DNA of 64,000 bases from the NCBI GenBank assembly GCA_007644065.1, contig VJWN01000001.1:324340-388339 (forward strand), given 5' to 3'. Positions 12,176 to 22,102 of the stretch are shown in pieces. The notes beneath the pieces are model-generated. The model saw nothing but the letters and a program-made list of their open reading frames with translations, did no database searches and had not been told where the DNA came from. This DNA is from Margaritispora aquatica. Taxonomy: Eukaryota > Ascomycota > Leotiomycetes > Helotiales > Discinellaceae. The translations under genes and the position numbers were made by a program. How positions within the stretch are numbered: position 1 is the first letter of the stretch; each line of letters opens with the position of its first letter.

Positions 12176-14316
12176 TGGTCTTTTGGGGCGTACCGAGCTG
12201 CTGGTCATTCTTTGGAGAGCTATTGTCAGTAAGACGTAAGAGCTATAATTCATGTCTTACTCCAAGGTTATTTCCTCCATCAAGTGAATAAAGTATACAA
12301 AAATGCCTTTTCGATAAAGCAACGTTTGTTTGAGGATCTCCTGTATCATACAGAGAGGATTCATTAATCCAAAAAGTGCTTAGAGCCTGGCCAAAGACTA
12401 GATTGTTAACACGAACCAAGCAATACATACAATTTGATGCGTTCAATGGAGAGAAAATAAAACTGAACGAGAATGATGATTATGATTACTGATGTTAAAA
12501 AGCTGTAGTGCTCGCTTATTTCAGAAATATAAGTCTGAGTTGTAAGTCTCCTAAACTTACCATAGTGTCTCTAACATGAGAAATTGGAATTGAATTTCTA
12601 TACTGAGGATAGGAAATTATCTATCGACTTTGCTTGAGCTCGGCGTCGTGAGATATCGTTTTTGAGAAGTGGGTGGATATACTTGACAGAGGGATCAAAA
12701 GATGACAGCAACCCCTTCAAAATGACGACAGCGGTTTGACAAATTCAACCTCCTCCTCCCATTTGCAATCATCAACAAAATCTTAAAAAGCCTCCTTGAA
12801 CACCTATTCATCGCAAGTGCTCATCTCTCTAACCATAACTACACACTTGAATTAAAAAGCCTAATAACGACGAACATTCTGTGAGGATGAAGTTCTGAAG
12901 AACGACCATATCGAATCAAATATCGGACATAAGACATGAAGTAAAGTATCTATACCTGATAATCGCTCCCTTCTCAATCAATGCTCACTGCGGACTTAGG
13001 ATCGCAATCAAGTCTAGTGGTCAGCTCATTGCGTAGCGAACCTCGACACGTCAGCTTCGAATCTTAGCTTTGAATCTCAACACTACACAGTGCTCTTTGG
13101 CAGTCAAGGGAGATGAATGTCGAAGATGAAGTTTCACTCCTTTCCCCAAATGTGAAATTCTTTACCAGCCTCCTCCCTTTCTTCTTTACCGAAATTATAA
13201 ACCACACCCTCCCACCACCGACCCAAAATCCCAGCACCGCAGAACTGGAGCACCAGCGAAAAATACACGAGAGGTGTCTCGAACTCAGCTCTTCATTTGT
13301 AAGCATCGCAAGTTGCAAGCTAGTCCGACCGCCCAAGAGCTTGCGCGAGAGACCGAGCAGGAAGATCCTACAATACCACAGTGGTGTCGAGAACACGGAG
13401 AGTGAGTTGGAGTAAGCATCGGCGTGAGAAGAGGGGAGAGGGAGGGGTGAGAGGAAAGAATCTTTGACAGTGCATAACTGCAGTTGATAGGAAGGAAAAT
13501 GATAGTGAGTGAGACGTGAATGACATGAGATGAGGCAGAGTGGAATGACAGCAAGAGCAACAGCAACAATGACAGTGATAGCAGCAACTTAAATTCCAAT
13601 GATAAGAGAAAGACTAACGACAACAACACTCCGTCCTAAATCTATTAACGCGCCATCACTGAATCTCACCTCGCACAACATAACATAATAACCCGAACCG
13701 ATCAAACACGACTACCAACACAACACATAGCTATGACATATCCCATAATCCAAAGCAAAACCACATGCAAACGTTCTTGGGCATGATTCTCTTTGGCGAT
13801 GCAAAAGAAATCTCGAGTTCTATAGAGGTGGGTGTATTTATACCCTCGATCACTTCTGCTTCTAATTCTACTTTAGCTGAGTTCCAGCTAGTACTCGTCC
13901 TCCCTCCCACTCCTACTTATTCAGTGACTTCGGAATTAAGTTGAAATTTTACGTACATACCTACTTGTCTGCTCACCTAATTGAATCACCTAAGGGCCGA
14001 GTTTGAGAAAAACAGCTGCCAAAATACGGTAGATGATAGGTGGGAAGTGGAATCATCTACAAAATACGATGAATCAACTCTTTTATTTTGATCTATTGTC
14101 TTTCCTTGTGTTGTCGCTCTCTATGGGTATACTCATCTCTCATCTATCTCGATCTAACCACTAATTGAGTCCACTCAATGCTATGCCTCGTCACTCTCAA
14201 CTAGTGGCATAGCGGAGGGTCTTCTCCCTCCACGCATCTGGTGTGGACAGAGGTAAGTGAAACTGAAACTCCAGTATCCCAACATCCACCTCGTTCCCGA
14301 AACTCCTCAGATGCGC
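12176..14316. other. Long intergenic spacer
   Basis: No supported gene. A 100-codon plus-strand frame (13113-13415) and overlapping minus-strand frames (13064-13629) have no recognisable domain. A weak tRNA-like arrangement near 13005-13065 is discussed among rejected items. Low-complexity CAACA/GACAG-type sequence lies around 13540-13580. Confidence 0.5.
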
Positions 14317-15675
14317 TCAATCCTCAAGCTTCAAACCCTCCTCTTTGTCCACATCCAACCCAAACATACCAACACTATTTGCCCACGCCTTTTCCACCAC
14401 CTCCTCAACACTCACACCCTTAATGCCTGCCACGGCCCATGCGACCCTCTCAATCAAACAGCTCTCATTCCTGCTCTTAACCAAGCTTCCTTCTTTAAAT
14501 TTCTCCTTCTTCACCCACCTCCAACCACCACTCTCATCTCTACTCGCCTCCAGCCCCGCTTTCTCAACAAACCCAGCGTCCTTCGCGTACTTGGTCCCTA
14601 CATGCGTAGGCCGCATCTCGCACCACGGCCCGTCCGTCTCGATCTGCATCCTCTCTATTGGTATTTCACGGACCACATCACAGTTCTCTTGAGTCTTGAG
14701 ACTACAACCGTTAACACCAACGTCGAAGCCTAGCTCGACGAGCTCGTTCATCTCATCAACAGTGCCGGTAAAACTGTGCACAACCCCTCGTTTGGATAGC
14801 TCGCCTTTCGAGATTCTCGTGCGTAGGACAGAAACAAAGTCTGAGTGTGCAGCACGAGAGTGGAGGAAGAGCGGCTTTTGTTGTGGAAGAGGTAGCGAGG
14901 AGAAGAGGTCTAGTTGCGCATTGAAAGAAATGATCTGTGTTTCTTTGGAGCAGTGTGAGAGGCGGTCGTAGTCGAGACCAATCTCGCCAAAGGAGACGAT
15001 CGAATTTGAGGGAGAGTTAGTGAGGAGGGCAGTTAGTTCTTTGATGGTTTGAATGGCTGTTGTGGGTTCGCCGAAGGGTGAGGATGAGCATGGGTGAATT
15101 CCTACGGTTGCGTATACGGCGCCAGCTGTGAGGTGTTAATTTTTTCCGAACTGAGTAGGAGAGAATTACGCACGAAAGACAGTGGCTAGGTTGACTGCAC
15201 GTTTCGAGTGCTCGATGTCACTTCCCGTGACGATAAGTTTGGTGCATCCTATGCTCTTTGCTCGTTCTATCACTTCGTACATATCTGATGGATGTCGCTG
15301 AGTGCCATGATAGAGGCCACTATATGTATCATCTGTAAGATTAATTCCTATCTATTGAGTGTTAGCCATATTTTATTTGAGGTGTGGTGGACTGGAGGTT
15401 TATGATGTAAAAGAAGTACCAACATCAACGAATCTGAACCTCTTCTTGTCCGCTACCTTGGACTCTCCTATGACTCCATTCACAACACTCTCACTCTCTA
15501 CTGCTTTTCCATTGGCAATATGAGAAGAAGAGGCAGGAGATTGCGCTCCAGCTTTTTCTGGGGCGTGATTTGTGGACATTATGAATGCTCTAGAGGATGT
15601 TTTGAGATGATGAGTTTGAAGATTTATCAATGATGAGCGGCAACTTTTTCTGATGAATCTTGGGAACAGAATCAT
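14317..15675 (-). CDS. TatD-family metal-dependent DNase (TATDN1-like)
   Basis: Three exons on the minus strand (15675-15420, 15347-15174, 15125-14317) give about 412 aa, or 380 aa if translation starts at the internal ATG at 15579. After the first splice the N-terminal family motif reads FVDVGINLTDD. Other hallmarks are VGIHP, the metal-binding Glu in FGEIGLDYDR, LHSRAAHSDF, the His in VHSFTG and the Asp in IETDGPW. TatD enzymes are TIM-barrel amidohydrolase-type nucleases acting in DNA degradation, repair or apoptosis. Translation from the upstream ATG adds a basic, Ser-rich, acid-free leader (FIRKSCRSSL...) that looks like a mitochondrial presequence. The internal ATG would give a cytosolic form with a low-complexity head. 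The introns are 72 and 48 nt. Confidence 0.92.
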
Positions 15676-16110
15676 GAGTGAAAGATGAGATTTATATGGC
15701 GGCAAGAGCAATGCAACTGACTCACAACGAGGATGAGGATGAGATTCATGTCAGCCTTGATGCGAGGCTGGCAGGGCCATTATCCAATCGTCTGAGCGCG
15801 GTGTATGATCCCCCTGGTCCCGAGTAGCCAGGTATGCTGTCACATGACCATGAATCAGAGGAAGTCCCGTCGGGTCTTTACCTACCTACTTACTCACCAT
15901 TTAGGCAGACAAGTACGTTCATGGTAGGATCAAAGAAGTGCTTGGTTGTAACATTATTGAATTGATTGTGCTCACACTCAGATTGAGTTGCTTATGTAGC
16001 TTTCCTGCCCATGGATATCTTCCCATTCGCCAAATAAATCAGAGTTACCAACGCCTTTTCCATACATAATAGGCCCACCTAAACAGTCAAGGTATAATGA
16101 TCATACAGTA
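15676..16110. other. Intergenic spacer
   Basis: Separates the TatD gene promoter from the 3' end of the CHL4-like gene (both on the minus strand). Nothing else recognised. Confidence 0.5.
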
Positions 16111-17562
16111 TTATATCCCACTGCCATGAAACCCATTTATCCTCCCATTCCTCACCACCCCATAACTCACCCCCTCCTCCCCCGTCATCCAGCCAGGCAT
16201 CTTCTCCCCGTCCACAACGCCCAACTCCACTAATTCCCGAATACCAGCAAAGACATGCTGGCCTTGAAAGGTGACTCGTACATCTGGTGACCATCCATCT
16301 GCTTCGATGTCTTCATCTAATCTGTCGATCTCCATATCGAGTGTACTTCGGCGGCCTTTCTGCTTAGTTTTTGTTTGGGGCTCTTCATCCACTTCCTCGC
16401 TTATATCTCCTCCTGGATATGAATCTAGTATCGATACCTGCACTCTCTCGATGCCTTTTCCATCGTCTGCTTTTGCCGAATTGCCAAATCGACCTAGTGC
16501 CACGAGCTTCCTCCTCTTGATGACGGCTGCATCTTCATCTCGCTTCCGCTTCAATCCATTGTCTATTCTGGCCGAAGCCACCACATCTGGTGACTCTGGT
16601 GTGGGCAATTGTATATTTAATGGATTATCCTTGTCCTTCGTCTGTTCAGCATAAAGACTCCACCCACCACCTGCAGCATTCGTCCTACCTCCACCACGCT
16701 TCTCTACCAATGCATCAAGATTTCTTACACTCAAATTGGTAGACTCGAGTTTATACCGTTCCCTAGGTTTACTAAACGCTTTTGGTATGCCTCCTAGTAT
16801 CTGGTTTCGTAGACTTCGACTTTCTAGGGATCCATCCCTTGTAGCAGTAGGAAGTGATGTAGTGAGAGAGACGAAAACATAAGGAGAGGCGTCAGGAAAT
16901 GCGATATAGAAAGTCTTGCTTTGGTCGAATACTGATTGTTGTTTCGACGATTGTAGCGCTAGTGAAGTGTTGTATGGGCTCTCCACGACAAAGACTCTCA
17001 AGATAGTCAGAGGGAGTGATGTATGTCGATCCAGATTATAATGCGCTTTAACATCGGGTAATGCCTCCTTCTGGAGATTCTGCAAGAAGGTTGCGGGGTG
17101 AAATCGAGGTATGGAAGGTATTGACTTTCGATTCTCATCGTTTTGAAGTCGAACTACCTTCAATGCCGTCCATTTCTGACTCGCAGGATGGTCGTATAGA
17201 TATTGCATGTCTGCCATTGCCAATTGATATAAACACAGTCCATCTCTCCAATCTCCTTCCACTATGCGATCGACCACATCCCTCTTCCCACCTTTCCGCG
17301 CTTGCAGGTTTGTGTATATCTCTCGCAGCTCCTCCAATGAGGCAGCTAATGGGTAGAACTCCTGCTCATCCGGCTCTTCATCTTCCTCGAGTAGGACCGG
17401 GTTGGAAAGAGGCGCATTGCGATCATCTAGCCAGTCGAGCGCTAGGGCAAGTAATGAAGGACGGGACAACCGGTTTAGGGTCTTGATTACTGCTGGATGT
17501 TTGGCTGGGATTACTTGAGCGGAGGAGAGAGCAGAAGTTGTGGGGACAGAGAGAAGTGGCAT
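16111..17562 (-). CDS. CHL4: CHL4/Mis15/CENP-N family kinetochore protein
   Basis: Single exon, 483 aa. The N-terminal region has the family pattern: VIKTLNRLSRPSLLALALDW, then an acidic loop, then LYQLAMADMQYLYDHP and QKWTALKVV. The central part (LPLTILRVFVVESPYNTS ... KTFYIAFPDASPYVFVS) fits the CENP-N beta-rich region, and the conserved end has VTFQGQHVFAGIRELVELGVVD. A linker (about residues 280-410) is charged, Pro/Ser-rich and carries basic KRKRDED and KRRK stretches. CHL4 (CENP-N) pairs with Iml3 (CENP-L) in the constitutive centromere-associated network and supports CENP-A nucleosome binding and chromosome segregation. The start at 17562 is the first Met and fits the family N-terminus. 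Lack of introns is unusual beside its neighbours, but the frame is intact. Confidence 0.85.
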   Translation of the reverse strand: MPLLSVPTTSALSSAQVIPAKHPAVIKTLNRLSRPSLLALALDWLDDRNAPLSNPVLLEEDEEPDEQEFYPLAASLEELREIYTNLQARKGGKRDVVDRIVEGDWRDGLCLYQLAMADMQYLYDHPASQKWTALKVVRLQNDENRKSIPSIPRFHPATFLQNLQKEALPDVKAHYNLDRHTSLPLTILRVFVVESPYNTSLALQSSKQQSVFDQSKTFYIAFPDASPYVFVSLTTSLPTATRDGSLESRSLRNQILGGIPKAFSKPRERYKLESTNLSVRNLDALVEKRGGGRTNAAGGGWSLYAEQTKDKDNPLNIQLPTPESPDVVASARIDNGLKRKRDEDAAVIKRRKLVALGRFGNSAKADDGKGIERVQVSILDSYPGGDISEEVDEEPQTKTKQKGRRSTLDMEIDRLDEDIEADGWSPDVRVTFQGQHVFAGIRELVELGVVDGEKMPGWMTGEEGVSYGVVRNGRINGFHGSGI

Positions 17563-19054
17563 CTTGATATTGGTATAGCTACCTATCGCCTGATCATGTT
17601 GTCTACCTCGACATTACCATCATGTCGCGTCGACATTTCGATACGCGTCCTTGAGTCCCTTCATCACATGACCATGGAATAATTGGACCCCCGCATTTTG
17701 GCTATTTTGAGCATTCCATTGTGACTGGGCACAGATATCTTAGGTAACATTTCAACTTTCAACGGCAAAAGCAAAGTTGGTTCATTCAGCTACAGCTTTC
17801 CTGGGCCAATAACCAGATCAAAGGATATTAAAGCTATTCCCCTTGCAGACGGAGGTTTCCTCCCATCGCCTGTTGCGCCAAAGAACAAAGGAGAAAAGAG
17901 CACGGGGAGCATGCAAAGGTAAGGCATATATCTCAGGCTATATTATGTGTTCATGCCGAACCTCGTCCGATGTCGCCAGTCAAGCCAGTGAAAGGTTCAA
18001 GTTCAGGTTTCTATTGGTTCTGCCTCATCATGTACCCTCGGTTGTCGTTTTTCTGATTATGATGAATTTGTATTATCTAATCAGTATAGTCAAATCGGCG
18101 TTTCAAACTCCCTGTCTCTCTTGTCGGCTTAGCGAGTAGCGAATAGGACGGGATATAGCTACTCAGAAAGGATAAAATATCTAACGCCGTCATGATTCGG
18201 AGGATTCTCGATGGATGCCATCCTGGAAGCAACCTAAGGTAACATGAGAGAACTCGACGCCATCGACGTATATTGCCCGTGTAACGATTTGTCTCCATTT
18301 CAGTCACTTGCCTATGCCTATCCCTTCGTTTTTATGATTGTTCAATCTTCTCTGGCTATTGCAAATAACGGACATTGACTCCCAGTGTATTGTATTGTGA
18401 ATACACCTATCTCACTCTTCGATCTTTTCAATCTTTCAAGTACCACCATCAGTAGCCGAGTAAGAAGAACTAACTATTGTGCGACTCAAGTACCGAAATA
18501 GTGCCTTCCCACAGCTTTTCCCTCCCACGCTTTGCCCACGCTCTGCCCACTGCAAATTTTCCCAGCCGACCAATAATTAGCCCAATTAGTCAGATTCTCG
18601 GGTGCAGGGCGTTGCGATAGTGGGAGAGAGTGGGGCAAACCATCACCGCCGAAAAGTGCCCACCAGTCCTTCTCACTCCCATGATCCCATCTCTGTTCTT
18701 TAGAATTGCTTCTTCAACATCACCTACTGTACTTACTTTCAATCCGCTACCAAAAGAACAAATACCCCAAGTCCCGGCATCTGGACATCTTCGAGCGCAT
18801 ACGACTGACGAGAGCATTTGGGATTGCTCATCGGAGCTAGTGAAGGAGGAGAAGGACATCGGCGGGCTCGACGACAAAGGAAAACGTTGATATCGACCCT
18901 CGACAAGTCGTCAATCCATCACAGCAACAAAGAAACGATCCTATTCGATTGCAAATCTCGAGGAACGCAATCAATCCACAAAGACATCTGCCGTATATCC
19001 TACACCTCTGGCTCGACAGCCTTCACCGTCGCAAACAAGCCAGACCTTGACAAC
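17563..19054. promoter_or_regulatory. Divergent promoter region and long leader of the CYS-3-like gene
   Basis: About 1.5 kb between the divergently transcribed CHL4-like gene and the bZIP gene. The sulfur regulator's likely leader contains upstream ATGs, including one near 18681 that opens a frame of about 70 codons closing at 18890. Upstream ORFs in a regulator's leader would permit translational control. That is inference, because the transcription start is not known. No TATA box stands out. Confidence 0.35.
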
Positions 19055-20230
19055 ATGGCATACAACGGCAGAAGAGGACCTAACGTGTCCGAATACATTG
19101 CGAATCTCAATGCGATACCGACTCCTCAAGATATGCAGGCCGTCAACTCAGAACTGAATTTCGAGGATGACCTGGCCATGTTCACCAACACACAATTCTT
19201 CGATTTCGATATGGGTCAAGACATCGATTTGTCAGCCGATTTTGGACGAGATATACAAGTTGCACCTGTACCAGAATCAGTGGACCTGTCGAAGCCCTTT
19301 GATATTGTCGATGGTACGTCTTTATCTCTTTGAGTTGTGTTATCATAAGTCTGCAGAAGTATCATAGGTATCAAGTTGTCGAGGTTGGTCAGTCGACCCC
19401 ACTACGCAGCTTGGACATGCAAGTGCACCCTCGACAGCCTCGAATTATCTTCATGCATATCTTGGGTTTTGACGGCATAGGTGCATTCGTTCGTTATTCC
19501 TATGCACTTGGCCGTTGTATACTCAAGAATTGAAGCACGCAATTGTGGGCTTTAATTGCACTAGTATGGCGCCATGTCACCTGATACATCATAACCACTC
19601 CTTTCTATCATGTAATATCAAGCATCGCCGACGGGGTCAAATACGGCCAACTTGTCATGTCCCCCCACCTTGTTGTTGCACAGGTTATCCAGAAGCAGCA
19701 ATCATGCTGACAATATGCCCTCTTCAGATACCGCCTTCAATTTCCCAGATTTTGGTGCATTTCCTCAACCTACTTTCACCGAAGATCTCGCAACTCCCTT
19801 AGCCACTGCCGTGCCATATGCTGCATCATCAACCTCTGATTCACCAATATCACCTTCTGTTCCATCCAAGCGCAAGGCAGATTCGATCTCCGCAGGATCA
19901 CCTTCCGGTAACATAGAAGATGCGTCTCGAATGGCTGCTGAGGAGGATAAGCGCAGACGCAACACCGCGGCCTCTGCTCGTTTCCGAGTTAAGAAGAAGC
20001 AACGGGAGCAAGCTCTTGAACGCTCAGCCAAAGACATGACGGATAAGGTTTCGGCATTGGAAGGCAGGATCAACCAACTTGAGACTGAAAACAAGTGGCT
20101 CAAGAATCTCATCACTGAGAAGAACGAAAGCAAAGAGGATATTGCAGCACTATGGAAGAAATACAATGCTGAACAACAAGTCGAACGGAAAGCTGCTGAA
20201 CGCAAGGATGGAGTGGGTACCAAGGCTTGA
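19055..20230 (+). CDS. cys-3: bZIP transcription factor, CYS-3/MetR sulfur-metabolism activator
   Basis: Two exons (19055-19313 and 19728-20230) give 253 aa. The N-terminus MAYNGRRGPNVSEYIANLN is characteristic of CYS-3/MetR orthologues. An acidic, aromatic activation-like region follows (DLAMFTNTQFFDFDMG). The basic region at about residues 160-182 holds the signature NTAASARFR followed by KKKQRE. The leucine zipper (about 183-222) ends in ENKWLKNLITEKN, typical of this group rather than of GCN4/CPC1. Known orthologues switch on sulfate permeases, arylsulfatase and cysteine/methionine uptake when sulfur is short, and are degraded through an SCF complex. The intron is 414 nt, very long here. 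I chose the acceptor after a CCCTCTTCAG tract, which rebuilds FDIVDDTAFNFPDF in frame. Confidence 0.9.
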
Positions 20231-22102
20231 TAGACAGGATAAAAAGTAATGGTTGCGCTTGATTAATTTCTTGCTGGATTCGTACATGTTGAACTATCTT
20301 TCAGATTCCAACAATATGTGCGAAGGAGGATGGCCGCGATTTCGGCTTCGACGATTCGCGGATCCGAAGGAACCACAGCTCCTTCAAAATTAGCTGATGA
20401 ATAAGCAGACATGAAGGATGCCTTACCTCATATGAGCCGACGGATGAGCGGACAGAGGTAACTGGCTGGCTGGCGGGGCTTTTTGCGGAATTTCTGGCGA
20501 AGATATACCTGGTTGCATTGGGGGTTGGTTATTGTTTTTGCGACTCTGCGATTTTTGCCTATTGTTTTGCTATGATTTGATGATAGGATGAATGGGAAGT
20601 TGAGAGGTTGATTGAGAGATTGAGAGAATCAGAGAGTAGGCAGCGGTGGGAGAGTGGGAATATATAGTAGTTGGTTTTGCTAGCTATGTACTTGTTCAAC
20701 TTTTCTCTGTCATCATTTCGAACTGCAATTTCCACTCCTTGAAATCACGCCTTGTGGCGAAATCACGCCTTTCAGCTTTGCGTTCGTGTTTCCTTTTCAG
20801 TATTCGTGACTTTACCTGTAGGAGGATTCCGGTTCGTCACCACTGTTGCGATCATGTGAAGCTAGTCGCTGCCTGTGTGGTCCATACCTAGAAACGTAAC
20901 TCCCAGGTACAAGGTACTTAATATTTACGGATATCTTTTCATGTCGTTAAGCAATTCCATTCTCCTCTTGCTGATCCAGTGTGGTGAGGTGTGATAATTG
21001 GTGCTGATTCTTAGGTCGAGCTACCTTCGAGGGTTTATATGGTATTGTGTTTTGGCAGCCAACTATTCTTTAGAGGGACTCTGGTCGACCCCAAAGTGAT
21101 GGTAGTACACCTAGTTCACATCCGTCTTACTTCATCTACAATCGATATACCACGGCTGTAGGCCAGCCGTGGCACAGTGGTGGTATTTAGGGTAGAAGCT
21201 AATTCTGAGAACGGTTGAAGGTAGTTATCTAAAACCATACAAACCCTTGAGGGGTAGGTTCATCGCTTCTAGCAACTGAGTTTATTGCTTGAGATATAAA
21301 TGGCTACATGCACAACTCGCAGCACACCTATCATCACTTTTATTGCCAAGTCATGGCTCGGGCGGCTCCCCGGATCCATTCAAGATCGTCTGGAGTTTGA
21401 AGATCTATAATGTGTATAACACATATAATAGACACTCTCTCAAGTGGTTAGGTCTGGCGGGTCTCGCTTGTCTTGCATGTCGTTACTTTTGCTGCAGATC
21501 TCGTCCTACCTTAGTATTGAGTACGAGCTAGCTGAGGTTTGTATGTGGCATTGGGAAATAGAGTACATGTCGACGTAGATCCAGGATTAAGGGAGTATGA
21601 AAAGGAAAATGCCGCATGCTAATATCCCAAGCACAGCCTGTGGCCACAGTTGGCTACCGAGCACCAGCTCCGGTATTCGCAAGATCCAAAGGTTTGTTGA
21701 CTTCAATTTTCTCCTTCGCTCCTCTTCTTTTATTCCCTTTGACCTTTTAATTTCTGGTTGTGAGAAGAGGAATTGTTGATTGGCCGTGTAGGGTATATAA
21801 CCGGTGGGGTCTCTCGGCCTACCAGTCAGCCATGCATGATGCATAGGGCTTCGTTCAGCTCACTTCGCTATCAGCTTTGGGATTGAAACCAACAGCAACA
21901 TCACCATCATCACCGTCATCATCATTATTCTCCTCGCTCACAATTTTCACACAGTACACATAGAAAGTCCCTGTGGCCAGCATCTTGAGCTTACGACTTA
22001 GTGCTTTCAAAAAATTACATCGCAGCGTTACGATTCTCGACCAGGCTGTACGTCAGGTGACAGAGCCTGAGAGAAGTCAGGGCAGGGCGGGAAGCTTTCG
22101 AT
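20231..22102. other. Intergenic spacer between bZIP and NLR genes
   Basis: 1.9 kb with only short frames. It holds the 3' flank of the bZIP gene and the NLR promoter. A strong 8-bp-stem hairpin occurs at 21150-21172 (separate entry). Confidence 0.5.
21150..21172. repeat. Inverted repeat (hairpin)
   Basis: Perfect 8-bp inverted repeat CCACGGCT / AGCCGTGG separated by 7 nt. It is intergenic, 950 bp upstream of the NLR start. There is no T-run after it and no protein-binding site I recognise. Confidence 0.5.

Noticed and set aside
13005..13065. tRNA-like spacing of an A-box-like (TCTAGTGGTCAGC) and a B-box-like (GCTTCGAATCT) sequence
   Set aside because: The acceptor and anticodon stems do not pair convincingly. 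At best a tRNA relic or chance.
13113..13415. 100-codon plus-strand frame starting MNVEDEV
   Set aside because: No homology I can recognise, competing minus-strand frames, and no supporting neighbours.
14241..14733. Plus-strand frames of 60-158 codons
   Set aside because: Antisense to the TatD exon 3, with Pro/Thr/Leu-rich composition typical of shadows.
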